Shown here in pieces: positions 1 through 6,550 of a stretch of DNA of 8,691 nt. The notes under the pieces are model-generated. The model had not been told where the DNA came from, searched no databases, and saw only the letters and a program-made list of their open reading frames with translations. Made by a program: the position numbers and the translations under genes. Positions within the stretch are counted from its first letter, which is position 1. Each line of letters opens with the position of its first letter. The DNA lies in contig JAJZEJ010000068.1 of assembly GCA_021828635.1 (NCBI GenBank), positions 1-8,691 on the forward strand, read 5' to 3'. The DNA is from Chloroflexota bacterium. Lineage in GTDB: Bacteria; Chloroflexota; Ktedonobacteria; Ktedonobacterales; Ktedonobacteraceae.

Positions 1-56
1 ACAAAGGCAACCATCGCTATACAAGTCGTATCAAGATACAGAAAGGGATACTTGGA

Positions 57-566
57 ATGTTTCTCCACATAAGCGGCATCTTTGAAGTACTTTTGCTCTT
101 TCTTGCCATGTTTGGTCTGATTGGGCTGGGCTTCTTTTTAGGGCGGCGTTCTATAGCGGCATCACGTTTTGCCTCTCCGAGGGGGAATATGCCATATCAA
201 GAAATGTATGGTCGCGCTGATGTGCCTCCCGTTTTTACGCAGCGTGGCCAAGACTTTCCTTATACACCAGGAAATATACCACCTCAGGGGCAGTATTATG
301 GTGGTAGCAATCCAATGATGCAGCAAGGGATGGGTCCCTGGGCTGCTGGTGGATTGGGTGCTATTGGGGGTGGTTTGCTAGGATATGGCTTAGGACAAGC
401 TATGGCAGGACAAGGTTCATTGTCTCCGGAGGCTCAAGCAGCCGAGGCGCAAAACAATCTACAGGAAAATGTCGTGCCACTCAGTGATAACGTGGTTGGT
501 GATCTTTCAGGCTATGATGGAGGGAGTTTTGACGCTGGTAGCGATTTCGGAGACATCGGCGTCTGA
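57..566 (+). CDS. Small membrane-anchored glycine-rich protein of unknown function
   Basis: I do not recognise this 169-residue protein. Residues 7-28 form one strongly hydrophobic segment followed by GRR, which suggests an N-terminal membrane anchor or uncleaved signal with the rest on one side of the membrane. Residues 40-95 are rich in Pro, Gly, Gln, Tyr and Met and look disordered. Residues 98-113 are a glycine-zipper-like stretch (GGLGAIGGGLLGYGLG) that could insert in or associate with a membrane. The tail (about 143-169) is acidic and rich in Gly, Asp and Ser, ending in SDFGDIGV. The ATG is preceded by a purine-rich site (GAAAGGGA, 41-48) at a suitable distance. The next gene lies 141 bases downstream on the same strand, so co-transcription is possible but not shown. 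A real gene is likely given the coherent domain pattern; any function would be a guess. Confidence 0.75.
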   Translation: MFLHISGIFEVLLLFLAMFGLIGLGFFLGRRSIAASRFASPRGNMPYQEMYGRADVPPVFTQRGQDFPYTPGNIPPQGQYYGGSNPMMQQGMGPWAAGGLGAIGGGLLGYGLGQAMAGQGSLSPEAQAAEAQNNLQENVVPLSDNVVGDLSGYDGGSFDAGSDFGDIGV

Positions 567-616
567 TAAACAAGAAGGCCGCTCTTCATAGCGCGGAGGG
601 TCTTGCTTACAAGCGA

Positions 617-637
617 TTGCCAGAGGGTATCTGGCGA
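617..637 (+). promoter_or_regulatory. Leader hairpin 1 upstream of the site-2 protease gene
   Basis: TTGCCAG at 617-623 pairs with CTGGCGA at 631-637 (seven pairs, one of them G-U) around a 7-base loop. It sits directly before the larger hairpin at 641-691, so the gap before the protease gene may be a structured leader RNA. No T-run follows, so it does not look like an intrinsic terminator. The stem is short and could be chance. Confidence 0.35.
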
Positions 638-640
638 ACA

Positions 641-691
641 GCAAGGATCAGGGTCATCAGTATCTACTACTGCAACCTCTCTGGTCCTTGC
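641..691 (+). promoter_or_regulatory. Long imperfect hairpin ending just before the ribosome binding site
   Basis: GCAAGGATCAG (641-651) pairs with CTGGTCCTTGC (681-691) in eleven consecutive pairs, one of them G-U. Inside it, GGT (652-654) can pair with ACC (675-677), and CAGTA (658-662) pairs with TACTG (668-672) around a 5-base loop. The whole is a stem of about 19 pairs with a 3-base bulge and a small internal loop. Its 3' arm ends two bases before the Shine-Dalgarno region at 694-702. It lacks a following T-run, so a role in translation, RNA stability or protein binding is more likely than termination. I could match it to no known riboswitch or T-box consensus. It could also be a small dispersed palindromic repeat. 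Confidence 0.5.
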
Positions 692-693
692 TC

Positions 694-702
694 AGAAGGA
701 GG
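694..702 (+). promoter_or_regulatory. Strong Shine-Dalgarno that fixes the protease start
   Basis: AGAAGGAGG, a near-perfect anti-16S match, lies five bases before the ATG at 708. This favours that start over an in-frame TTG at 603, whose extra 35 residues are polar and low in complexity and unlike the N-termini of this protease family. Confidence 0.85.
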
Positions 703-707
703 CTATA

Positions 708-1847
708 ATGTCTGAGTCGTTGCGGCTAGGAAAATTGCTGGGCATTGATGTGCGCATCCACATTAGTTGGTTTATTATACTGATATTGCTCACATGGTCG
801 CTTGCTACGAGTTGGTTCCCGCGTGCCTTTACTGGATGGATGCCCTTTACCTACTGGATAACAGCGTTTGCTTCTACCTTGTTATTGTTTGTCTGTATTC
901 TTGTTCATGAAATGGCTCATGCCCTGGTTGCACGCATCCACAATATAGTTGTGAAAGGAATCACGCTGTTTGTCTTTGGTGGCGTAACAACTATTGACCA
1001 GGAGTCAAAACGTCCCGGTATTGAATTTCAGATGGCAATAGCTGGCCCTCTTGCCAGTTTTCTGCTGGTTGGCGTGGCCTGGTTGTTATCGTTGCCACTA
1101 CGCGGCAGCGACACTCCTGCGGAGGCCGTTCTTGACTACCTTACTATTACCAACCTCTTGCTCGGTGCGTTCAATCTTCTTCCTGGTTTTCCTCTTGATG
1201 GTGGATATGTCTTACACTCCATTATTTGGAAAGTGACAGGAAGTACTCAGCGTGCCACACGGATTGCCTCTGCTGTCGGTCAAGGCTGTGGATACCTCTT
1301 TATTCTTTTAGGCATCGGTGCATTTTTTGCGGGCAGTGTCTTTGATGGATTGTGGATAGCTTTTATTGGTTGGTTCTTACTGAATGCTTCGCAGGCGGCG
1401 CAGAAGGATGCAATCACACGTATGACATTGCATGGAGTGACTGTAGAGCAGGTAATGCAGAAATATCCCATCACTGCTCCAGCAAACATCTCACTACAAA
1501 AAGTAGTCGATACCTATATGGTCCCACACGGATTGCAGTCGATACCCGTCACTCAGGGTGATTATCTGTGTGGTATGATTACCTTGAGTGATATTGGACA
1601 TATTGAGCGCGAACGCTGGGCGGCTGTACCAGTAGGTCATACAATGCAGTTTGCAGAGCAGATGTATGTTGTTACACCTGAACAACCACTTCTCGAGGTG
1701 CTGCAAGAAATAACAATACGAGGTCTCAATGACGTTCCTGTAACGCATCTTGGAAACCTCATAGGGCTGGTTAGCCACAAGTCTATTATGCGCTACCTGT
1801 CGGCCCAACAAGACCTCCAGCAGGAACGGCAACCGACAATAGTTTGA
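708..1847 (+). CDS. Site-2 protease family intramembrane zinc metalloprotease with two CBS domains
   Basis: This 379-residue multi-pass membrane protein belongs to family M50 (SpoIVFB/Rip3-like), whose members cut transmembrane segments of substrates such as anti-sigma factors. HEMAH at 67-71 supplies the HExxH zinc site (His67, Glu68, His71), and NLLPGFPLDGG at 156-166 supplies the third zinc ligand Asp164. The N-terminal pattern GIDVRIHISWF (12-22) is typical of the family, and hydrophobic segments lie near 20-36, 51-78, 108-130, 145-160 and 195-228. After these come two CBS domains, about 247-303 and 312-366, which in this family are thought to sense adenine nucleotides and gate activity. 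The response regulator gene begins 29 bases after the stop, suggesting co-transcription. All catalytic residues are present, so it should be active. The substrate is unknown. Confidence 0.93.
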   Translation: MSESLRLGKLLGIDVRIHISWFIILILLTWSLATSWFPRAFTGWMPFTYWITAFASTLLLFVCILVHEMAHALVARIHNIVVKGITLFVFGGVTTIDQESKRPGIEFQMAIAGPLASFLLVGVAWLLSLPLRGSDTPAEAVLDYLTITNLLLGAFNLLPGFPLDGGYVLHSIIWKVTGSTQRATRIASAVGQGCGYLFILLGIGAFFAGSVFDGLWIAFIGWFLLNASQAAQKDAITRMTLHGVTVEQVMQKYPITAPANISLQKVVDTYMVPHGLQSIPVTQGDYLCGMITLSDIGHIERERWAAVPVGHTMQFAEQMYVVTPEQPLLEVLQEITIRGLNDVPVTHLGNLIGLVSHKSIMRYLSAQQDLQQERQPTIV

Positions 1848-1876
1848 TATGTAGCGCCGTGAGGACGAAGGAAGAT

Positions 1877-2551
1877 ATGAAGGCACATATACTCATTGTT
1901 GACGATGACCCGCGCATTACAAGCCTGTTACAGCGCCTGCTCGCCTACGAGGGCTATAGCGTCGCCACCGCGGCTAACGGCAACGAGGCGTTGCAACGTT
2001 CTCTTGAACATCCGCCCGACTTGATTATTCTCGACATCATGCTCCCCGGCATGGATGGTTTAGAGGTAGCACGAAGGATACGGGCAGCAGGCGATCACGT
2101 ACCGCTCCTTCTGTTGACCGCCCGCGACACTGTGAGCGACCGTGTGAAAGGATTTGAGACAGGAGCTGATGATTATCTGGTCAAGCCCTTTGCTAACGAG
2201 GAATTGCTGGTACGTGTGATGGCGCTATTGCGACGCAATCAGGCTGAACGGCACGAGGTTTTGCGTTATGCCGATGTCGAACTAGATACGGGAACGCGCG
2301 TGGCCTATCGTGGGAAGCGCGAAATCGAACTTTCGCCAACTGAGTATGAACTACTGGCGCTCTTTCTGCGGCGTCCACGTCAGGTATTGACACGCGAGAT
2401 CATTCTGGATCGTGTCTGGGGTATTGATTTTGAAGGCTCATCGAATGTGATGGAGGTTTATATTGGCTACCTGCGTAGCAAACTAGAGGTTAATGATGAG
2501 ACACGTCTCATTCACACCGTGCGCGGAGTAGGTTATGTCCTCAAAGCATAA
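1877..2551 (+). CDS. OmpR/PhoB-family DNA-binding response regulator
   Basis: The product (224 residues) is a two-domain transcription factor. The receiver domain (about 3-117) has the acidic cluster Asp9-Asp10-Asp11, the phosphoacceptor Asp53 in LILDIMLPGMDG-type context, Thr81 and Lys103 in KPF, so it should be phosphorylatable. The C-terminal winged-helix domain (about 127-223) shows the family signatures ELSPTEYELL and VRGVGYVL. The ATG at 1877 places the protein's first strand (HILIVDDD) at the usual distance from the N-terminus and has GAAGGAAG at 1867-1874 just before it. A TTG at 1844 would add 11 residues with no better support. The last 17 bases overlap the start of the histidine kinase gene, its evident partner. 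Target genes cannot be read from the sequence. Subfamily assignment (MprA/PrrA-like) is uncertain. Confidence 0.95.
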   Translation: MKAHILIVDDDPRITSLLQRLLAYEGYSVATAANGNEALQRSLEHPPDLIILDIMLPGMDGLEVARRIRAAGDHVPLLLLTARDTVSDRVKGFETGADDYLVKPFANEELLVRVMALLRRNQAERHEVLRYADVELDTGTRVAYRGKREIELSPTEYELLALFLRRPRQVLTREIILDRVWGIDFEGSSNVMEVYIGYLRSKLEVNDETRLIHTVRGVGYVLKA

Positions 2552-4103
2552 CAGTGTCCCTCCTCAGACAGTAACGACACCATCATCTCTCCTCGCCCAA
2601 TTGCAACCACGCTCTTTACACCTGCGCCTCGTTCTCTGGTATGGAACCCTGATAGCCCTCGCTTTAAGTCTTTTTATTCTGCTCATGTTTCCTTTTACTA
2701 CCGATGCACTCAACCAGAGTGTAACGCATGCGATACAGACGGAAGTGCGGGTCGTTTCCAGCGAAGTGCAACACGAACTGACCACAACGCCTCCATACTG
2801 GCCTGCGCACTTCTCATTGAACACACTCAATACCTATCGTGACCCTGGCGTTGTCGTTGAGGTACTAACCAGCCAGGGAACTACGCTCTATGACTCTGAC
2901 AATAACCCTGCGACGCATATCCCGCTTGCCACTATGACGCGGCAGAGTGTCCTTTCAGGGCATGCAAATAACTATATGGAGCATTTTGCCAGTGAAGCAG
3001 TACAGGTAGAAGCCGTTCCTATTTACACACCAGGCGGGCAACCTGGGCAAAGGACTTCTGTTATTGGTATCTTGCTAGTTGCCAAATCTTTACGCGATAT
3101 AGATGAGGCACTTAGTCTACTACGCACGCTATTGTTGCTTGTTGGAGGCGCGATATTGATACTAGCTCTACTCGGTGGGTGGGCCATTGCTACGCGCATC
3201 TTGCGCCCGTTAACAGAAATGGCAAAAACCGCACGGGAAGTTGCCGCGACGACCGAGCAGGGAACACGTCTGGGCAATCTCAGTTCCCGTGTGAAGGAAC
3301 CTCGTGGGCGCGATGAAATGGCCCAGGTGGTTGATGCGTTTAACACAATGCTGGCTAACCTGGAACAGGCTACACAAGGACAACGCCGTTTTGTCGCCGA
3401 TGCTTCACATGAACTACGCGCACCACTCACAACCATTCAAGGCAACCTCTCTTTCTTACAACAACACGGTGAAACGCTCTCCCCAGCAGAGCGGCAGGCC
3501 ATTGTCCATGATGCCTATGAAGAGATGCTACGCCTGGCACAATTGGTCGATGAATTGCTGCTACTTGCGCGTGCTGACGCCCATATGGATACACCACTTT
3601 CTTCACAAAAATCGTTGATAGCTGGAACTGGCTTACAACTCGTCGATATAGACCGCGTAGCTTTGCAAGTTGTGCGTCAACTGTCCATGCGCCTGGCTGT
3701 TGAAGAGTCTCCGGTCAAGCTAGAAATCGGCCACATTGAACCCGTCCACACGCGCAGTGATGAGGAAAGCTTGCGACGTATTCTGCTGATACTACTCGAT
3801 AATGCGCTTAAATATACACCATCGACTACGGAGTCAGGTAAAGAGCGCATTGTTGTTTCCGTTGAACGGCAAGAGAAGGAGGCGGTGTTGCGCGTGAGCG
3901 ATACGGGCATCGGTATCGAAGCTGAGGAACTTCCTCACATCTTTGAACGCTTCTACCGTGCCGACCGCGCACGCTCACGTCAAGGCACAGGGCTTGGCCT
4001 CGCTATCGCCAGCACTCTCTCTGCACAACTTGGTGGATACATTACTGTAGAAAGTGTCCCTGGAGAGGGTAGCACTTTTAGCCTCTGGCTTCCTCTTACG
4101 TAA
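2535..4103 (+). CDS. Two-transmembrane HAMP sensor histidine kinase, partner of the regulator at 1877-2551
   Basis: This 522-residue kinase would sense an envelope signal and phosphorylate the regulator encoded just before it. A first membrane segment lies at about 32-54 and a second at about 195-219. They flank an extracytoplasmic domain of about 140 residues (55-194), perhaps of PDC/Cache type, with no ligand motif I recognise. HAMP follows (about 220-276). The dimerisation domain holds the H-box FVADASHELRAPLTT with phosphorylated His292. The ATPase domain has the N-box with Asn423 (LLDNALKYTP), G1 DTGIGI (456-461), F-box FERFYR (470-475) and G2 GTGLGLAI (484-491). The ATG at 2535 lies inside the regulator gene, with GGAG at 2525-2528 six bases before it, pointing to translational coupling. 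The cytoplasmic N-tail of about 30 residues is somewhat long. It resembles MprB/BaeS-type kinases. Confidence 0.95.
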   Translation: MSSKHNSVPPQTVTTPSSLLAQLQPRSLHLRLVLWYGTLIALALSLFILLMFPFTTDALNQSVTHAIQTEVRVVSSEVQHELTTTPPYWPAHFSLNTLNTYRDPGVVVEVLTSQGTTLYDSDNNPATHIPLATMTRQSVLSGHANNYMEHFASEAVQVEAVPIYTPGGQPGQRTSVIGILLVAKSLRDIDEALSLLRTLLLLVGGAILILALLGGWAIATRILRPLTEMAKTAREVAATTEQGTRLGNLSSRVKEPRGRDEMAQVVDAFNTMLANLEQATQGQRRFVADASHELRAPLTTIQGNLSFLQQHGETLSPAERQAIVHDAYEEMLRLAQLVDELLLLARADAHMDTPLSSQKSLIAGTGLQLVDIDRVALQVVRQLSMRLAVEESPVKLEIGHIEPVHTRSDEESLRRILLILLDNALKYTPSTTESGKERIVVSVERQEKEAVLRVSDTGIGIEAEELPHIFERFYRADRARSRQGTGLGLAIASTLSAQLGGYITVESVPGEGSTFSLWLPLT

Positions 4104-4167
4104 CACATCATCCCAGCGAGAAACCGGTCCTACCCCTATCACAAAATTCTTCCAAAACAAACAAGCA

Positions 4168-4210
4168 AGTTGATTCTCAGCCTCAGTTCAGGAATGGTAC
4201 AGACTCAACT
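4168..4210. repeat. Imperfect inverted repeat upstream of the second kinase gene
   Basis: AGTTGATTCT (4168-4177) and AGACTCAACT (4201-4210) are inverted copies with one mismatch in ten, separated by 23 bases. An outer pair, AGCAAGT (4164-4170) and ACTTGCT (4218-4224), overlaps the same area and runs into the proposed -10 element. The position around the -35 region is where a repressor or response-regulator site would be expected. The arms are far apart for a simple dimer site, and chance remains possible. Confidence 0.3.
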
Positions 4211-4220
4211 CACAGAAACT

Positions 4221-4229
4221 TGCTATACT
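4221..4229 (+). promoter_or_regulatory. Extended -10 promoter candidate for the second kinase gene
   Basis: TGCTATACT matches the extended -10 form TGnTATAAT with one difference. No good -35 box is found 16-18 bases upstream (AGACTC at 4201-4206), which extended -10 promoters can tolerate. Transcription would begin near 4236, giving a leader of about 45 bases before the ATG at 4281. The surrounding 177-base gap (4104-4280) shows no gene and no clear terminator for the preceding kinase gene. Confidence 0.42.
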
Positions 4230-4280
4230 TGTGTCAAACAGCTTTGTAATACTACGCATTTTTAGAAAAGGGAGCATTCC

Positions 4281-6506
4281 ATGCGTTTCATACAGAGGTC
4301 GGCCCGATGGTTTACACTCGTCTGGCAATACATGGAGCAGCATATATGTACTCATGCACAGCTTCCACGTTGGAGACATCCACTTGTAGGCTATATCGCC
4401 AGTCTCTTCCTTGTTGGTCTTAGCCTGGCAGCGCGGCTAGTCGAGACACGTTACCTAACCGCTTTCACTTTCCCTGGTCTCCTTCTACTCTTTGTTGTTG
4501 TGCCAATTGCCCTATTCTGGAGCATAGGACCAGCTTTGTTCACTATTCTTTTGGGTATTATCATCCTTGACTACTTTTATGTGCCACCACTCGGTACACT
4601 GGGAAACTATGGCTGGAACGGTTTGTTGCAAATTATGACTTTTGCCGCGGCGAGTAGTATCATTGCTATACTCACTCATCAGCGCGAGGTAGCTCGCTTA
4701 CAAGCATTAGAAGCTCGAAACGAAGCTACGGCTCGTACATGCGAGTTAGAAGCGATGTTTGATGCAATCAGCGATGGTATCGTTGTCTATGATCGGCAGG
4801 GACGAGTCGTGCAAACGAATGCCGCAACTCAATCCCTTTTCGGTGTTCAAACATTGCATATCAATGAGCAGAAACAAGAGCAACAGACCCTCCTGCTACA
4901 GGCCGCTCGCAGCAATGCGCAAGGCGAGCTAACACCTGCATCGCTGCAGCCACTGACACGCCTATTACACGGTGAAACACTCACAGGGAATGGAGTAAGT
5001 GATGTGCTGGTACAGACGCCCGCTGGACGTAAAGTGATATTCAATCTTAGCGGTAGCCCCATTTATAATGCAACTGGTACTGTAGAGCGTGCAGTCTTGA
5101 TCTACCGCGATGTGACAGATCACCGTCATCTGGAGCAACGTACCTCCGAAGCTTTACAAGCGTTGCTGGCAATGGCACATGTGCTTGCCCAAACGCCAGA
5201 GCTACCGCGAGAGGCAATACCGCTCCCTTCCGCGCCAGCAATTGAGCGACAGGTAGGGCAGCGTCTCGTTGAACTGGCCGGAAGTGTCATCGAAAGTATA
5301 CATGTTGTTTTGCTTGCCGTTGAACAACGTAATAATGAAGAGGTCATCTATCCAGTCACTGCGCAAGGATTTACTGTCGAACAAGAACAGCAGTGGCGAA
5401 GGCAGTTGGCGCACGCTTTACCTCTCATCGACTATATTGGTAGTGAACGGCTCATTCCGTATCTTCAAGAAGGTGAAGTGCTGTTGCTGGATGGCATGTC
5501 GCTACCGCTCTATACACCTGTTCTTCCCTTCTATGTGCAGACGGTTCTCGTCGCCCCCATTTGTATCGGCAAACGGCTGGTTGGCCTCTTGTGCATAGAT
5601 GATGGGAGCCGCGAACACGCCTATACGGCTACTGAAATGACGTTGGCCCAGACGACGGCGCGTTTGTTATCGCTACTGCTAGCCCGCACACAACTACAGC
5701 GCGAGTACACAGAAATGCAAGCCCATACTATCGCGCTACGCGAAACGACTCATCAGATGGAAGAGTTTCTCAGCATGATTTGTCATGAACTCAAGACACC
5801 TTTGACGGTCCTGCAAGGAAGCCTGCAACTGGCGGAACGCAAGCTCAAGCGACTCGCTGGCACCGAAAAATTCCTGGGTGAAGATGGACAGTACTTGCCA
5901 CTCATCCAAAATCTGCTCACACAAGCAGAGAATCAGGTTATTCTTCAAACACGCTTGATTAATGATCTGCTCGATGTTGCTCGCACACGAGCGCAAACAC
6001 TACGTTTTTGCATGAGATCATGCAATCTAATACAGATTGTGCAGGAAGCTGTAGCACAGCAACATCAGGTTGCCCCTGAGCGTAAGATTCATCTTCATCT
6101 TCCAGATACACAAACTCTGCCGGTTTATGCCGATCCTGACCGGCTCACGCAGGTTATGACAAACTTCCTCTCGAACGCACTCAAATACTCACCTGCGGAG
6201 AAACCCATTGATGTCTGGCTCAACGTGGAACAAGAGCAAGTTCGTGTTCATGTGCGTGATGAAGGACCGGGTGTGCCATTGACGGAACAGCAACGCATCT
6301 GGGAACGCTTCTATCGTGTACCTGGTATCCAGGCATGCAATACTACGGAGAGCGGACTCGGTGTAGGATTATACCTCTGCCGCACCATCGTTGAACAGCA
6401 TAGCGGGCAGGTAGGTGTAGATAGTTTACCAGAACACGGTTCAACGTTCTGGTTCACCTTGCCGCTTGCTCAAACAGAGATAGTAGATGATAGAGAAATA
6501 GAGTAG
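4281..6506 (+). CDS. DUF4118-PAS-GAF membrane sensor histidine kinase without adjacent own regulator
   Basis: This 741-residue kinase begins with a KdpD-like DUF4118 membrane domain (about 34-132, four short hydrophobic segments, with almost no extracytoplasmic loop). A helical linker leads to a PAS domain (about 154-280, start LEAMFDAISDGIVVYDRQGRV) and a GAF domain (about 322-470, ending TLAQTTARLLSLLL). The kinase core has the H-box FLSMICHELKTPLTVLQG with His502, a helical insert, N-box Asn632 (SNALKYSP), G1 DEGPGV (660-665), F-box WERFYR (674-679) and G2 GLGVGLYL (692-699). All catalytic motifs are intact. Signal input is likely from within the membrane or cytoplasm. It is not KdpD: the N-terminal Walker-type KdpD domain and the USP domain are missing, and no kdp genes are near. 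AAGGGAG (4268-4274) six bases before the ATG supports this start. Its partner regulator is unknown; the one at 1877-2551 is the nearest candidate. Confidence 0.93.
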   Translation: MRFIQRSARWFTLVWQYMEQHICTHAQLPRWRHPLVGYIASLFLVGLSLAARLVETRYLTAFTFPGLLLLFVVVPIALFWSIGPALFTILLGIIILDYFYVPPLGTLGNYGWNGLLQIMTFAAASSIIAILTHQREVARLQALEARNEATARTCELEAMFDAISDGIVVYDRQGRVVQTNAATQSLFGVQTLHINEQKQEQQTLLLQAARSNAQGELTPASLQPLTRLLHGETLTGNGVSDVLVQTPAGRKVIFNLSGSPIYNATGTVERAVLIYRDVTDHRHLEQRTSEALQALLAMAHVLAQTPELPREAIPLPSAPAIERQVGQRLVELAGSVIESIHVVLLAVEQRNNEEVIYPVTAQGFTVEQEQQWRRQLAHALPLIDYIGSERLIPYLQEGEVLLLDGMSLPLYTPVLPFYVQTVLVAPICIGKRLVGLLCIDDGSREHAYTATEMTLAQTTARLLSLLLARTQLQREYTEMQAHTIALRETTHQMEEFLSMICHELKTPLTVLQGSLQLAERKLKRLAGTEKFLGEDGQYLPLIQNLLTQAENQVILQTRLINDLLDVARTRAQTLRFCMRSCNLIQIVQEAVAQQHQVAPERKIHLHLPDTQTLPVYADPDRLTQVMTNFLSNALKYSPAEKPIDVWLNVEQEQVRVHVRDEGPGVPLTEQQRIWERFYRVPGIQACNTTESGLGVGLYLCRTIVEQHSGQVGVDSLPEHGSTFWFTLPLAQTEIVDDREIE

Positions 6507-6509
6507 GTA

Positions 6510-6515
6510 TATAAT
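6510..6515 (+). promoter_or_regulatory. Possible -10 box for the TerC/Alx gene
   Basis: A perfect TATAAT follows the kinase stop codon by three bases. The matching -35 position (about 6487-6493) is poor and no TGn extension precedes it. If used, transcription would start near 6522, giving a leader of about 29 bases. The gene may instead, or also, be read through from the kinase gene. Confidence 0.33.
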
Positions 6516-6538
6516 TTACCATGCTCTCTTAGTGATAA

Positions 6539-6545
6539 GAAGGAG
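6539..6545 (+). promoter_or_regulatory. Shine-Dalgarno that fixes the TerC/Alx start
   Basis: GAAGGAG lies five bases before the ATG at 6551 but only two before the in-frame GTG at 6548, so the ATG is the better start. Confidence 0.8.
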
Positions 6546-6550
6546 ATGTG

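Noticed and set aside
18..23. TATACA as a -10 box for the first gene
   Set aside because: The matching -35 would lie outside the window, so it cannot be judged.
603..707. TTG start at 603 extending the protease by 35 residues
   Set aside because: The extension is polar and low in complexity, covers the hairpin leader, and lacks a good ribosome binding site, whereas the ATG at 708 has a near-perfect one and a family-typical N-terminus.
567..707. T-box or known riboswitch in the protease leader
   Set aside because: No T-box consensus and no recognisable riboswitch core could be found by eye. No terminator/antiterminator pair with a T-run is present.
1844..1876. TTG start at 1844 for the response regulator
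   Set aside because: It adds residues before the receiver's first strand that the family lacks. The ATG at 1877 has a purine-rich site and standard spacing to the acidic cluster.
1494..1886. Antisense open frame of 130 codons opposite the protease gene
   Set aside because: The encoded peptide shows no domain pattern, and the + strand frame has a clear CBS-domain protein with intact motifs.
3023..3436. Antisense open frame of 137 codons opposite the kinase gene
   Set aside because: It is rich in Ser, Arg and Cys without any motif, as expected of the reverse of a kinase coding region.
4281..6506. Annotation of the second kinase as KdpD
   Set aside because: Only DUF4118 is shared. The N-terminal ATP-binding KdpD domain and the USP domain are missing, PAS and GAF are added, and no kdpABC or kdpE is nearby.
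6507..6550. yybP-ykoY Mn2+ riboswitch before the TerC/Alx gene
   Set aside because: The gap is only 44 bases, too short for the element, and its conserved loops are not seen.
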